This document shows, piece by piece, positions 12,338 through 25,202 of a stretch of 64,000 nt of DNA. The stretch comes from Anadara kagoshimensis (lineage: Eukaryota; Mollusca; Bivalvia; Arcoida; Arcidae). The notes under the pieces are model-generated. The model did no database searches. It was given only the letters and a program-made list of their open reading frames with translations, and had not been told where the DNA came from. The stretch lies in contig CM037862.1 in assembly GCA_021292105.1 (NCBI GenBank), positions 32,333,245 through 32,397,244 of the forward strand. Reading direction: 5' to 3'. How positions within the stretch are numbered: position 1 is the first letter of the stretch; each line of letters starts with the position of its first letter. A program made the translations under genes and the position numbers.

Positions 12338-12514
12338 TATACACAATAACATATAATGCTTACTAGATGACTACTGCCCAGCAGTTAAAACATCAATACT
12401 ATAAACTATTTAAAGATTGTCACTCTTTAGACCAAATGTCAACAAAAAGATAGTAACAGACAGTTTCGGCTTTAAGATACCAAATATCAACAATAAGATA
12501 GTAACGGTCATTAA

Positions 12515-12780
12515 AGGGCAGACATGATCGAGTGGTACTGTCATTGGCTTTCGAAGTTCAGGGTTGTGGGTTCGAACCATACTCAGGACTTGGAAATTTT
12601 CTGAGATTATTAACATCTTCTGCCCCTACTAGAGCTCTAAAAAGCTTGTTGCTCAGTAGTCTTTTCAAAACTGAGGTCCTGTGTCTCAGTGCACGTTTAA
12701 GACACCTATGTAGAGTGTGCCCACTACAGAGGACGCTTACAATTAGAAGTGACTGAAATAGACTGAGCAACAATAAACTA
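12515..12780 (+). repeat. tRNA-derived SINE-like repeat
   Basis: A tRNA-like head has an A-box-like GATCGAGTGGTACTG and a B-box GGGTTCGAACC, followed by an unrelated body. It lies just downstream of the phosphatase stop codon. Confidence 0.5.
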
Positions 12781-13220
12781 TAGAAATTAGCTGCTCGTAT
12801 TAAATTATGAGAGTTACAGTATACAAAGTAGTATGTGAGAGACTTTGGATTAGATACTACATCAAACATTGCATGTTTGATTTCTGACTGCATTAGCTAT
12901 ACACTATAGGTAAAAGGTATCATTTAAAAGGGGAAATTATCAACATCTATTCTTAATATCATGCATATTAATATATTAATACATTGTATCATCCATAAAT
13001 GTGGAATGCTTCAAACGGTACATGGGAGGGGGGAGGGGTTGTGCAGAATTTTATACAATAGACAGTGTATTATTTATGTTTACTCCTCAATAATTAAACT
13101 AGCTAATTAACAGTGCCATTAATTATGTTAATGTTTAGATCTTGTATTATATCACTTTATGTTTAGTCTATCAAAAACAGTCTACAATTTTCAGGAAAAA
13201 CCTAATGTTTTCAGTGTACT

Positions 13221-13297
13221 TCAAAGTTTTATTTTGTCCCACAAAGACGGTTTTTCCCGTTTTCCTTTTGGTGCTTTTCCCAGTCTCTTCTTATAAC
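13221..13297 (-). CDS. PTPN12: PTP-PEST exon 17 (C-terminal homology motif and stop)
   Basis: After a TTTTCAG acceptor the exon encodes (G)[19 protein letters not shown] followed by DKIKL and TGA. This matches the family C-terminal homology motif (GxRxGKPKGPRxPP...W), which recruits PSTPIP-type adaptors. The two central prolines are partly replaced here, so binding strength cannot be judged. Phase 1 entry from the 30-nt microexon 14349-14320 supports the join. Confidence 0.88.
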
Positions 13298-16200
13298 CTG
13301 AAAATTAAAATGCATTCCGTAATTTTTCATTAATCTGAAAGAGTTTAAAATTATCATGCATAAAAATAATCAATTTCCCCACATGCAGTTTATCAAATAG
13401 ATCTTATGTGATGGCATTATTCCTCAAATTAACAGGTGTCTTGCTCTTTTGGGAATAACCTATGTTAACTGCTATTTTGCAAAGGTTTTCTACTGGTTGG
13501 CTTCTTACAAGTATACTGGATTAAGTAATCTACACAGTTTTTCTGCAACACTTTGAGCTAATGCAATAGGCACTCTTAAGTAACAAGGGTCTCTGTGGCC
13601 AAGTGATCTAAACCACACCCTTATGGATCACAATACCCCTTAATGCCTGTGCTTAAAACCCAATCGGACAGATCCTAGTGTGAGAAAGTTTGTCAGTTTA
13701 CTTGCTGGAGGTTGGTGATTAACACCAGATACCCCAGTTTCCTCTGCCATCTCAAAACTGACAAATCCAATGTAAGTGAAACTTCAGAAAGGATCTAGCT
13801 TGACTGGGGTGTAAAACACCATTACCCAACTCCTTTTGTTTCCACCAATACAAAGCAGATCAGAAACATTTGCACAAACCTCACACACCCGACAAAACTT
13901 ATGTTCAGATCAATCCTCAAGATTAATGATGAAAATTTTCTCACCATGAATTCAAATCAGATGATGCATCAATGAAGGTTTACACAGTGATTTAGTGACC
14001 TTAAATACGGAAATATATGTGACGCAATATATATTTCCGTATTAGGTCACTAAATCACTTTAACGAATTTATCCCACCAAAGATCTTGATCTTCAAGATG
14101 TCAAAACATTAGTACATCTGCAATTACATCAAACCGTTTTGACGATGTCATTGTTTATACATGTTACAGGGGGCGTAATCTCTAGTGACCTAATATTTTT
14201 GGGGACAAGGGAGACAACCACTAGTTACCTAATATAACCCCATATTAGGTTACTAATTGACCAATGGGAATAAAGGATTTTTATCTGAGGTGAGATAATT
14301 TGTAATATAACTGACTTACCAGGAATATCACTTGTATCAACATTTGTATCTGAAAAATAAAACAAAACAAAATAGGATTATCTGTAAAAACTAATTAATA
14401 TATGAAATACTTTAACAAATAACCCACCAACATTACTTCATACATGTACATGTATAAATAAGAATGACAAAGATATGGATGTGTAGCCTAGGTCTTAAAA
14501 GCAGTGGATTTTGTAAAATAAAAAATGCCATGTTGTTAGCTGTATGTGATATGATGTCACATTTCATTCTTGCATTATACAGAAATAAAATAGAAGCACA
14601 TGCTGCAAAGTTAACTGATGAAACTTTGATATCTTGAATTGTATTGGCTTCTGATTTTGATTTCCAGTAACTTAGAATTTGATACAATAGTTATAACTGT
14701 TAAGATCTCTGTTGCATTAATGGTATTCCAGAAAAAAGAGGAAGAGTTGTCAGGTTATTGAAGTTCGGATGTATTTTGTTTTTGCATAAAGAAATTATAA
14801 TAAATTTAGTCATACATACCTGAAGATCCCTTAAACTGAAACAAAATAAAAAATCAATTACCATGATTACATAGAAAATATTGCAGTTGTGGGGATTTTA
14901 CATGTTGAAAATGACCATATTTACACTGAAAGTTATGTCCTTGGTAATTTATTACATTGTATTCACAAAAGGGTCTGCCAGATGCTTGTTTTTGTAAAAT
15001 CCCCACAGCTGCAATGTTATACTCTGTGCAGAAATATTGTATAATAATTAAATCCATACACACACAGCAATTTCCAATAAGGCTAGGCTCAAGCAAGTAA
15101 AATTAGCCATTAACTCCCATCATATAGGACATCAAAGTTCCTTTAGTTTATAGTTAAGTTTTAAAACAGTGTACATACCATTCTCACACCTGCGACAAGG
15201 CGATCTCATTTTTTTTACCAGTGTTCAATTTCCTTGTCTTTTTGCTATACTGAATTGATGATGACATACTCATTTTACAGATGAACGTCAACTAAATTTG
15301 ATGACGTCAGTTTCAGAAGGCATGGATGGTGGCATGAAAACTGAACATTTGATGCAAACATTTGTTTACAATAGGAATCAAATATTTTTTTAAATTTTGG
15401 CCAACTATTTTCAGATGCTTAAAATCACCACTTTCAGATGCTTAAAATCACCAGTCACATCATGTTTTAGATATTGGTCACTTAGTATAAGTCTAAATTC
15501 TAAAGCTCTGTAAGGACCAAACTAATCTGGAAATAGCATGTCTCAGATTTTGATAATATTATACCTAATTGGTAAATATATATGATAAATCAAGGGAAAA
15601 TGCTCAAACTTAGATTAACTAATTGATTTGGTTTTATGTTACAGTCAAGAATATTTCACTCATATCGAGATGTCACTAGTTATATACATGTAGGTGAAGT
15701 GGCAGAAATTTTTACCTTTGCAGTGCACTCTGGGCAATGTGCACATGGTGCAGTAAGCCCTGCAGTGACAAGGGGCAACGGTTTTTTAAGATCTCTTTCC
15801 AAGGACCCTGTAATTTCATTTCTAAATGCCAAGTGGTTGACAAAAGAACAGTCACTACCTATGTTCAAGTCTTGGTCAGACCTGGCCAGGATTCGAACCC
15901 ATAACCTCCTACATAAGAAGCAAGCATTGAGCTAGATTTTTAAATACTGTTACAATAAGCTGAATCATCATGATTCTTGTTTAGAGTTTCAATAGAGTTA
16001 TACATGTTGAGGAAGATATACAGCAAATTTATTCTCAGAAGCAGGTGGTTTTAAGGCAGGTCTGACCATGTGCTGACTGGATGTTAATGCATAAACCCAA
16101 ATACATATATAAAATAAACAAAAAAGAATATCACCTTTGAATTCATGCTGTAAAATATATGTTATGTTTTTGTCGTTAAAAATTTGTTCTAACTCAACCA

Positions 16201-19200
16201 TTCACATGCAATCACACCCTGTATTATCCCAGAAAAGTGCCCCCAACTGAACCATTCATATGCAATCACACTCTGTATTGTCCCAGAAAAGTGCCCCAAC
16301 TGAACCATTCACATGCAATCACACCCTGTATTATCTCAGAAAAGTGCCCCAACTGAACCATTCACATGCAATCACACCCTGTATTATCTCAGAAAAGAGT
16401 CCCCATCAAAACATTTAAAGAAAAATAAAAGCATGCTATTTATACCAATACTGTCCACATAAACCTTAGCAAATAAAATATTAGTATATTGTAAATAGAG
16501 CGGACAGAAACCAAAGCTGTCATGAGAACAGCATAGCTCACTTGTATCTCAAGCCCATGAGGCATTTTGCCTATTGAATGTCCCATTTATGCTATAGCTC
16601 ATAAAAGGGTATGAAATAAGGGTTTTCTGCACTTTGTCCAAGTGAGCTAAAGTGACACCTAGAAACTTAAACCTCTAAAGCCAAAGATATGGATCAGATT
16701 GAAATCCAAAATGTTTCATGCAAACACAGTGTGGTAGCCATGACTACCAGTTATACCAAAGAGAATTGAAAAAAATAGTCTGTAGCCAGTAACCAGTTGT
16801 AATTACATATATAACATGACAATTGATTCCATGCATCCATCATGTTCATATTCCATGCAAACAGCTCATCATTCTCAATACTCACCATGCTAGAAAGATG
16901 ACATTTTTCTGTAACTAAATGCTGAATTTACAAATAACAAATATGTTTTACTTTTTTATTTGCTTTATTTGCTTTCCTGGTATATCTTATAATCACATGT
17001 GACGGGCGTAGCTAGCTAAACAAGAGGTGCTTACCCTTCTGGAACACCTGGACCCAGTTGTTGGAAGCTTGATTACCGGTAGTTTAATCAGTGATTAACA
17101 CAAGTTCAAAAAGTCAATAAAAATCAAAGTATCATAATTTATTAAATGGATAGTTTTATAATGATATGGTTAAGTTTGATGGAATTCTATTAACTTTCAA
17201 CATTTTCAACATTAATTTCACAGCAAATCTGAATTTTTTTGAAATTCCAATTTTGACTAATTAATTGATTAAACTAATCAAGCTTTGAGCAACTGGCCTC
17301 TGGCCTCACTTCCCTTGTGGATATGGATTTTCAAAGTTTTACTAAAATTGCTATTGGTATTGTTATTTGTACATGGCTGGTATGTTTGTGCTTGATGAAT
17401 TATTACAATTATAAACTTTTTAAACATTGTATATTTATTTTATTTAGTACTCAGTTTGCTGGTAGAGCTGTTACGATAACACCAAAAATCGTATTGCAGT
17501 ATTGCACAATTCCTTAACTGTACTGTCAATCATTAAAGTACTTACATATTTCTGTTTTATCCTACCCAGAGTAGTAGTACTTTCTGTTGTTGGCACTTTG
17601 GCCTGTGAATAATCTACAGAATAAAATAAAAACAAGAACTATACATAATTATATGTCCCGATCATCACCATGTACATGTTTAGCAGGGATTGTATGGTAT
17701 TTAGTCAGGGTGTTTACGCTGGCGATTTTGTAGCCAAAATTGGACCCCGATTTCATTGCTGAAAAGTGTAATTTTCACAATATTAGATCCTCCTTGTCCT
17801 ATTTTCCCAAAATGTAACATATTTTTAAATCTTCAAGGGCACTAGCTCTATTCCCAACATGAAGTGAGAGGACTCTCTGTAAGTATTAGTTTTTTGCAGT
17901 AACATCAACTTTTATCAGCTTGTCACAAAGAGGCATAATATGTTCATACACTAATTCACTTTAGGAGTGCTAGCACACTTGTCCACAATGTCATTTATAA
18001 GAATAAGCATGAGCAGATAGACAATTAGATTTTATCACAGAAGTATATATATCTTAGATGATTGAAATAATGGCTGTATTCAACTGGTAGTTTTCTGTAG
18101 AGCAAGAGGCTTTTCTATTTACCGGTATTTCCTCAAATAAACATTTAACCAATCGGATCACAGACTGCAATTTTTAATTTTTCATTGACAAGAAAAGTGC
18201 CAGAGAGTCTGTAACCCCCTAAACAGACTGTTGTTCATGAGATGCATTGAGAACACTTACCCAGCCATACAGTAAATGTACAATTGTTGTCCTTGATCTG
18301 ACTGGTCAAAAACATGTGGGGAAATAATGATTAACAGAAGAGCTTTTTGTTCAAGGGAATACTATCAGTCAAATACGGTTAATGTATTCAGTATCCTACC
18401 TCTATTATCAGTATCGTTGTCACGGTAACCCCTTTCTGGAATTTGTGGCACATCAGGATCCTGTAAAACATGAGTTTAATCATAGCATTTTATCTTTACT
18501 TCCAATATGAAGATACATGTACCTGTGTACTTTAGATATGAAAAATTTGAGTTGAGTTGTGTAATTGTGTTTAACGTCCCAGTCGAGAACATTTCACTTA
18601 TATTTGGGCATTGCCAGCTATTGGCAAAGGAGCAGAAATTTTGCCTGTGAGTTGCACTGATGGGATAATACAGCAGGGTTCTTTATTGTTCCATGGCTAC
18701 CATGACACGGTACCTCATTTAATTTAAGTTCCATGTGCCATATTCTCTTTCAAGTCTTGGGTCAGACCAAGCAAGGGTAAAAACCAACTGCCTTCCACTT
18801 GAGCAAGCACTCTACCAACTGAGCTTCCGCAGTGATTACAGGTGGATAAAATTATGAAGGAAATAAAACCTTACTTTATTCCAGCACACCATGTGATACA
18901 ACATCACTTTTGTTAACACTTCTGAATTATTTCCACATGTTCTAGGGCTACAGTGTCAGAGTGGTCTTAAGCATGTGATTATGGATCACAGCATCTCTCA
19001 CTACCTAGGTTAGATTATCTCACTTATGACAGATCTTAGTATGTAAAGCTTGTCAGTTCACTTGTCAAAAATTGGTGGTTCTTAAGGAATTCAGGTTTTC
19101 TCCACCATAACTGAATTGATTGCCTTGATATATGACAATTGAAAGGATCTTGACTGGAGTGTAAAACTCCATCACTCTACTTCATTCCATTTCACTCTAC

Positions 19201-22200
19201 ACGTTCCATTCGGTATGGAATCACATAATTCCATGTCTTGATGTAAAAATGTCTTTTTTGGGAAAATGCAACATAAAATGTTTTCCATAATCAACACGTC
19301 CCTGTTCAACAATCATTTCTTAACTAAGATTTTCCTTAATTTAAGTCTGGCAAAACTAAAACCTTTATAATTTTGTTATTTGTTAAGATATTGGAGAAGT
19401 TAAGGTGCCATTTTACATTAAGCTTATGACATCTGCAATTAATTTCGACAAAAATAAATATTGTTGTTCATAAGAGAGCTTACAAAAATTGGCTAACTTT
19501 AAGTTAAGGAAAATCTTAGTTAAGAAATGATTGTGAAACCGGGTTAGGAATAATATATAGTTCTGCACCACCTGGTACACTACTACCATATTATGTTAAT
19601 TTGATAGATACAAACAAGCGAACAAACCAGAAATTTTGTCAGTTTGCTTGCCAAACATTCTTGGTTTTCTACATAGACTCAAGCAAATGTCTCATTAATA
19701 TTAAGTGCCTCTCAATGCCTAGATTCCAACCCCACTTTGGGGCAGATCTTAGTGTGAGAATGTCAGTATGCTTGTCGAAGGTCATGATTTTTTCGGTGCT
19801 CCAGTTACCTCAATCACACATGATCTGTCCACCTTGATGTAAGCAAAAGATCACTCTGCTTTGCTCTAGTGCACATTCATTGAACACGCTGGTATAAATG
19901 AAAGAATCTTGACTTGGGCCTAATACACCATTACTCCATTCAACTCCATAAATGTCACCAACAGGCACTTTTACTTGTCATTTCGTAAATGATTTAATCC
20001 AAAACCTGTATAGAAAGGAATTATTATGAACCAGTCCTAAAAGACATCATGTTTACTCTTTGCTGGATAAATCAGAATCAATGTTCTGATATACAGTACA
20101 GACCTGTCAAAAGTTTAACAGAAAGGCCAACAAATTACAGGTAAATCAGCAGCTCATCTCAACCTCCACCCTTAACTCTATCTCAACAGTTTTTCAACAG
20201 CTGGTATATATCTCTTGGTAGCTTTGTGGTCAATAGGTGTCAATATCTTGACCACTCAGTAGCTCAGCTTCCTCCCTTTTCATAGCTCAGTGTTAAAACT
20301 TTTGACAGGTCTGTACTGTATGTAACTAGTACACTGACCCTACTGACTGAAATGCCATGTTGGTAACTATATTTATCTCCAGTCACAAACAAGCAGGTAA
20401 ATTTTGAATAATATAATGCTGCAATCCATGACAATAAAATGAATACTTCTATTCAATTGATCATTTAAACCATTTAAGAACAAATTATTATAATTGATTT
20501 ATAATATAACTTACTGTTCTTACTGGATCTGCCACTGAAATTAAAATCAACAAACATTAAATTCTGTTTTCTTACAAAAACATGGAACTTCTTCTATGTA
20601 CAAAAAATCTTTTTATAATCTTTTTATAATTTTTATCTTTTAACAGCACTTTAGCCCTGTTATTCTATGAAAACAGGATGATTTTAATTTTTTCAAAATT
20701 ACCCTTCTAGTACCCCCACTACCAATTTTTTTACAAATTAAATTCTACATCTACTTAAAATATTCAAGGTCAAGCTTTAATATGTACACTGAAAGTTGAA
20801 ATCTAATTAATTTACAGGGGCTCTTTTATCCCATTTTGGGTCCAGCTATAAAGATTTTGGTAAATTAAATACTATATGTACTATGGATATTACATTGAAT
20901 ACTAGTATATCTTAAATCTAGATATTGTATACTAATTGGAAATGATTTTTAATTAATTTTAAAAATTCTCATTATAATAATAAGATGTGCCTATTTATAC
21001 TTGTAACTTACATGAGTACAAGCTGTCATTATTAAGGGCTTCATACACTCCACCTGTTGGACTACTAGGTTTAGGTCTATATTCGCCATTAGTACCGATT
21101 CTTTCATACAAAGAATCACCTCCTTTGTTCTGAAGTCCTAGATGTACTGGTTTCTTCTGTTTACTGACCTCAGAATATTCCATATTACTCGCAGGGTTTA
21201 CGTTTCCCGCTGATTTGCTAACCTGTGCGTAAACATCTCCCCCTGTAGACTGTTTAAACACAGGTCCTTTATTTTCTAACTTGATCGGTTCTTCGGCTTT
21301 AACATTAGATGCTAGAGAATAAATGTCTGTTTCAGGTATTTTTTTATTTGGCATGTCCGGTAATTTCTTATTTTTATCCAATGAAGAAGCCAAATGTTTA
21401 GTTTGGTCACTACTACCTGGTGATGTTGTGCCTTGAGAACCACCAGATGAAACTAAATTAGTAGCCTGACCACCACTTCCCACTGTTATTGATGACACAA
21501 ACTTTCCTGCTGTTTGGGACTGAGTATTATTCTGTTTGGTTGCATGAATAGCTGGCTTTCTGGACGGTCCTGGTGAGGTCTTCACAAATGTGGGCCCAGA
21601 AGGACCAGCTGGTAACATACTATTTTTACCAGACGGCACACGGGTAAGAGGCGGTTTTGGTGGTGGAACATTTTCTGGATCTTGTTTTAACGGGGTATCC
21701 ACATTAACATATCTGTCACCTTTGAAAACATTTAAATAATTTTCGGGTTTATCACTTTTCCCTCTCGGTAGTTCCTCCTCTTTTCTTTCATTCAATATGT
21801 TCTTTGATGTTCGTTTTACTGGTTTTGGTGATTGGTCTTTTGGTTGTTTTTCTGGGAGTGATGGTGGAGAGTGATCTATTTGAGGAAGTGGTTTCTTTGA
21901 CACGTCTATCTGTGGCTTAGGACTTAATGGTGGCTTACTATTGGATATGTCTAATGATGCGGCATCACTATATATTGATACTATAGAAATAACCTCTCTT
22001 TCTAAAAGCTGCTTAGGTTCCACATATGAATAAGTTTCATCAAATTTTATATCACTGTATGAAGAAGAGGCATCTGAAATAATCAAACACTGACAGTAAA
22101 ATCAACATGGTAAAAGTCAGACACCTTTTATTTCATTTCTAATAGATTTTGCAAGAAAGCTTTTTTTTTTTTTTTTTATTTATTTAGAAATAACAGGCAG

Positions 22201-24271
22201 CATGTGAAAATATGATTTTTCTATCCATAATGAAAATTTTCATTTATGATTTCTAGCTAAATGCTTTTTTTGATTTTTATTATTGAGTCATACAGCCAAT
22301 CCCGTTATCGCCATAGAGATATTGAATTGCTGAAAAGTGATCCAGAGAATCAGTAGAAACTATTGTAACAGAAAGAAACTACCACAAGTTATGCATGTTA
22401 TGATAACTACAGAAGAAAGAGCGAACAAATTAGTAGTGTTTTTAATTTGTAGATGACCAGTACTTGGATATTGCATAATATGTACATGTACTCCCAAACT
22501 GGGCTCTTAATATTTCCAAGTTAGTTGGATTGACTGAAAGGGGATTTACTTCCAAGTAAAGAATATGTTAGTTTATATAACTTGCATAAGGATAGTGCTA
22601 TCCATGTAGCAGACACTGTTGTCAGCGACATGATCAACATTTTTATGATCTATGACTTTGACTTTGATGATCTATATTTGAAGTGCCACACATTACCGAA
22701 GACTGATTATCATAAACTAATGCTAAAATGGATTATTATGTCAATCTTACCTTCCACATTTGCATTGTAGTATTCATCCTGAAAAACAAATATTTCAAAT
22801 ACCATTATTATTATTAATACAATGTGTTTTCTTTCATATTTCTAGAAGGTTACAGAAAACAAGAATTACTCATTATTATAAGCCTTGGCTTGCCTACTTT
22901 GATCATAAGGTAATTGCACGGTAAGAAAGTATAGACTAGAATATTTTCTTGGGCAACAAATGCCGAAACATTGCCTATAGAAGATTTGACCTTGTGACCT
23001 TGACATTTGGCCTGCACATCATTGCATGTTGATGTACTTGTTTGCCGTGTTTGATCAAGATACATCCGTAGCTGTGAAAGTTATGGAATGGATACAATAT
23101 TAGGACAGACAGCATGAGTCCTATATCCCTCAACTTCATTTTAGGGATATATTTATTTAAAGCAAAGTACCAACTGTACCAATTCTTGTATAGCAATATT
23201 TATAGAGATTTCATCAATCAAACAATCTTTCAAAATCTTATCAATAACTGAATAATAACAAAAACATGTCAAAATAAATTTATAACATACCAGGTTTTCT
23301 ACATTAGCATATACATTGCCCTCTATCACATCTATATGTTTTAGGAAGAGGTCTCTTATTGCTATGTGTGCCATCATATACTGTTCCTGAAACACAAAAA
23401 ATACACAGAGGTCTGAAAATCTTGAATTACAAAAACAAAATTAATGTTGTTTTTAAGTAAAATTGAATTTATTCAACAAGTTGAATAGTTTTTTATTCAA
23501 CAAACCTTGCATGAAATACATAAACAATTTATTCAATGATTTTGAAGTGCTTACCTTTCTGGAGCACCTGACCTCACTTACCTTTCTGGAGCACCTGACC
23601 TCACTTACCTTTCTGGAGCACCTGACCTCACTTACTTGGTAGAAGTTAATATGTTTAACATGTTTAACTTTATTTCTTAGTTTCAAAATTTTCACTATGC
23701 CTTGGGATTGTGATTTGGATATAGATAAGTATGTTTGTTTTGAACAATGAATATTAAATATGAATATAAAATTTGTTTTACTGTTTGAATTTTTTCAAAT
23801 TTTTGTATACCACTAAGTTACCATAACTTATTAGATTTCTCTAAACACATGCTTATCTGTTGCCTTGTTATCCTCCGCCTTTCAAAGAAAGCAGGGGATA
23901 TTGAATTTGAGTTTCTGTTTGTTTGTCCTTCGGTCCATCCAAAATTCTTGTCTGCAAATTCTCCAAAACTATGAAGTACTATTTCACTAAACTTAGTGCA
24001 ACACATCAAAATTAGTAGGAGATGTGGACAAAGCCGAGTTGGTTTGCTCCTTTTTCCTGGGAGTTATGGCCCTTTGACTGAAGAAAAAGAACCTGCTGAG
24101 ATCCTATTACACTTAATTTCCTTGATTCACTGTGTTCTTGAGACATCACCATTTGCACATATTGTACATATGTATGACATTATGACTATAAATTTAGAGA
24201 GAGAGAGAGAGAGAGTTTTCTGTTGAAGAGAAACAAGAGGAATATTTTCTGTTGAAGCAGAGACAAAAGGA

Positions 24272-24310
<39 letters not shown>

Positions 24311-25161
24311 GTTTACTTACTAGTGTCTGTATCATGGACTGTCGTTCTCTCTCACTCTCTCTCTTTCTCTGTGGTATACTTACTAGTGTCTGTATCATGG
24401 ACTGTCGTTCTCTCTCACTCTCTCTCTCTTTTTCTGTGGTATACTTACTGGTGTCTGTATCATGGACTGTCATTCTCTCTCACTCTCTCTTTTTCTCTGT
24501 GGTATACGTACTGGTGTCTGTATCATGGACTGTCGTTCTCTCTCTCTCTCTCTCTTTCTCTGTGGTATACTTACTAGTGTCTGTATCATGGACTGTCGTT
24601 CTCTCTCACTCTCTCTCTTTCTCTGTGGTATACTTACTAGTGTCTGTATCATGGACTGTCGTTCTCTCTCACTCTCTCTCTCTTTTTCTGTGGTATACTT
24701 ACTAGTGTCTGTATCATGGACTGTCGTTCTCTCTCACTCTCTCTCTTTCTCTGTGGTATACTTACTAGTGTCTGTATCATGGACTGTCGTTCTCTCTCAC
24801 TCTCTCTCTCTCTTTTTCTGTGGTATACTTACTGGTGTCTGTATCATGGACTGTCATTCTCTCTCACTCTCTCTTTTTCTCTATGGTATACGTACTGGTG
24901 TCTGTATCATGGACTGTCGTTCTCTCTCTCTCTCTCTGGTATACTTACTGGTGTCTGTATCATGGACTGTCGTTCTCTCTCACTCTCTCTCTCACTCTCT
25001 CTCTCTCTCTCTGGTATACTTACTGGTGTCTGTATCATGGACTGCCAATGTTCTCTCTCTCTCTCTCTCTCTGTGACACACTTACTGGTGTCTGTATCAT
25101 GGCCTGTCATTGTTCTCTCTCTCACTCTCTCTGTGGTATACTTACTGGTGTCTGTATGTTC

Positions 25162-25202
<41 letters not shown>

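Noticed and set aside
15302..15309. Single TGACGTCA in a phosphatase intron
   Set aside because: A lone motif without other promoter signals is weak evidence, unlike the pair at 2177.
15636..15935. 99-codon open frame
   Set aside because: It is a reading through a family A SINE-like repeat that recurs at several places.
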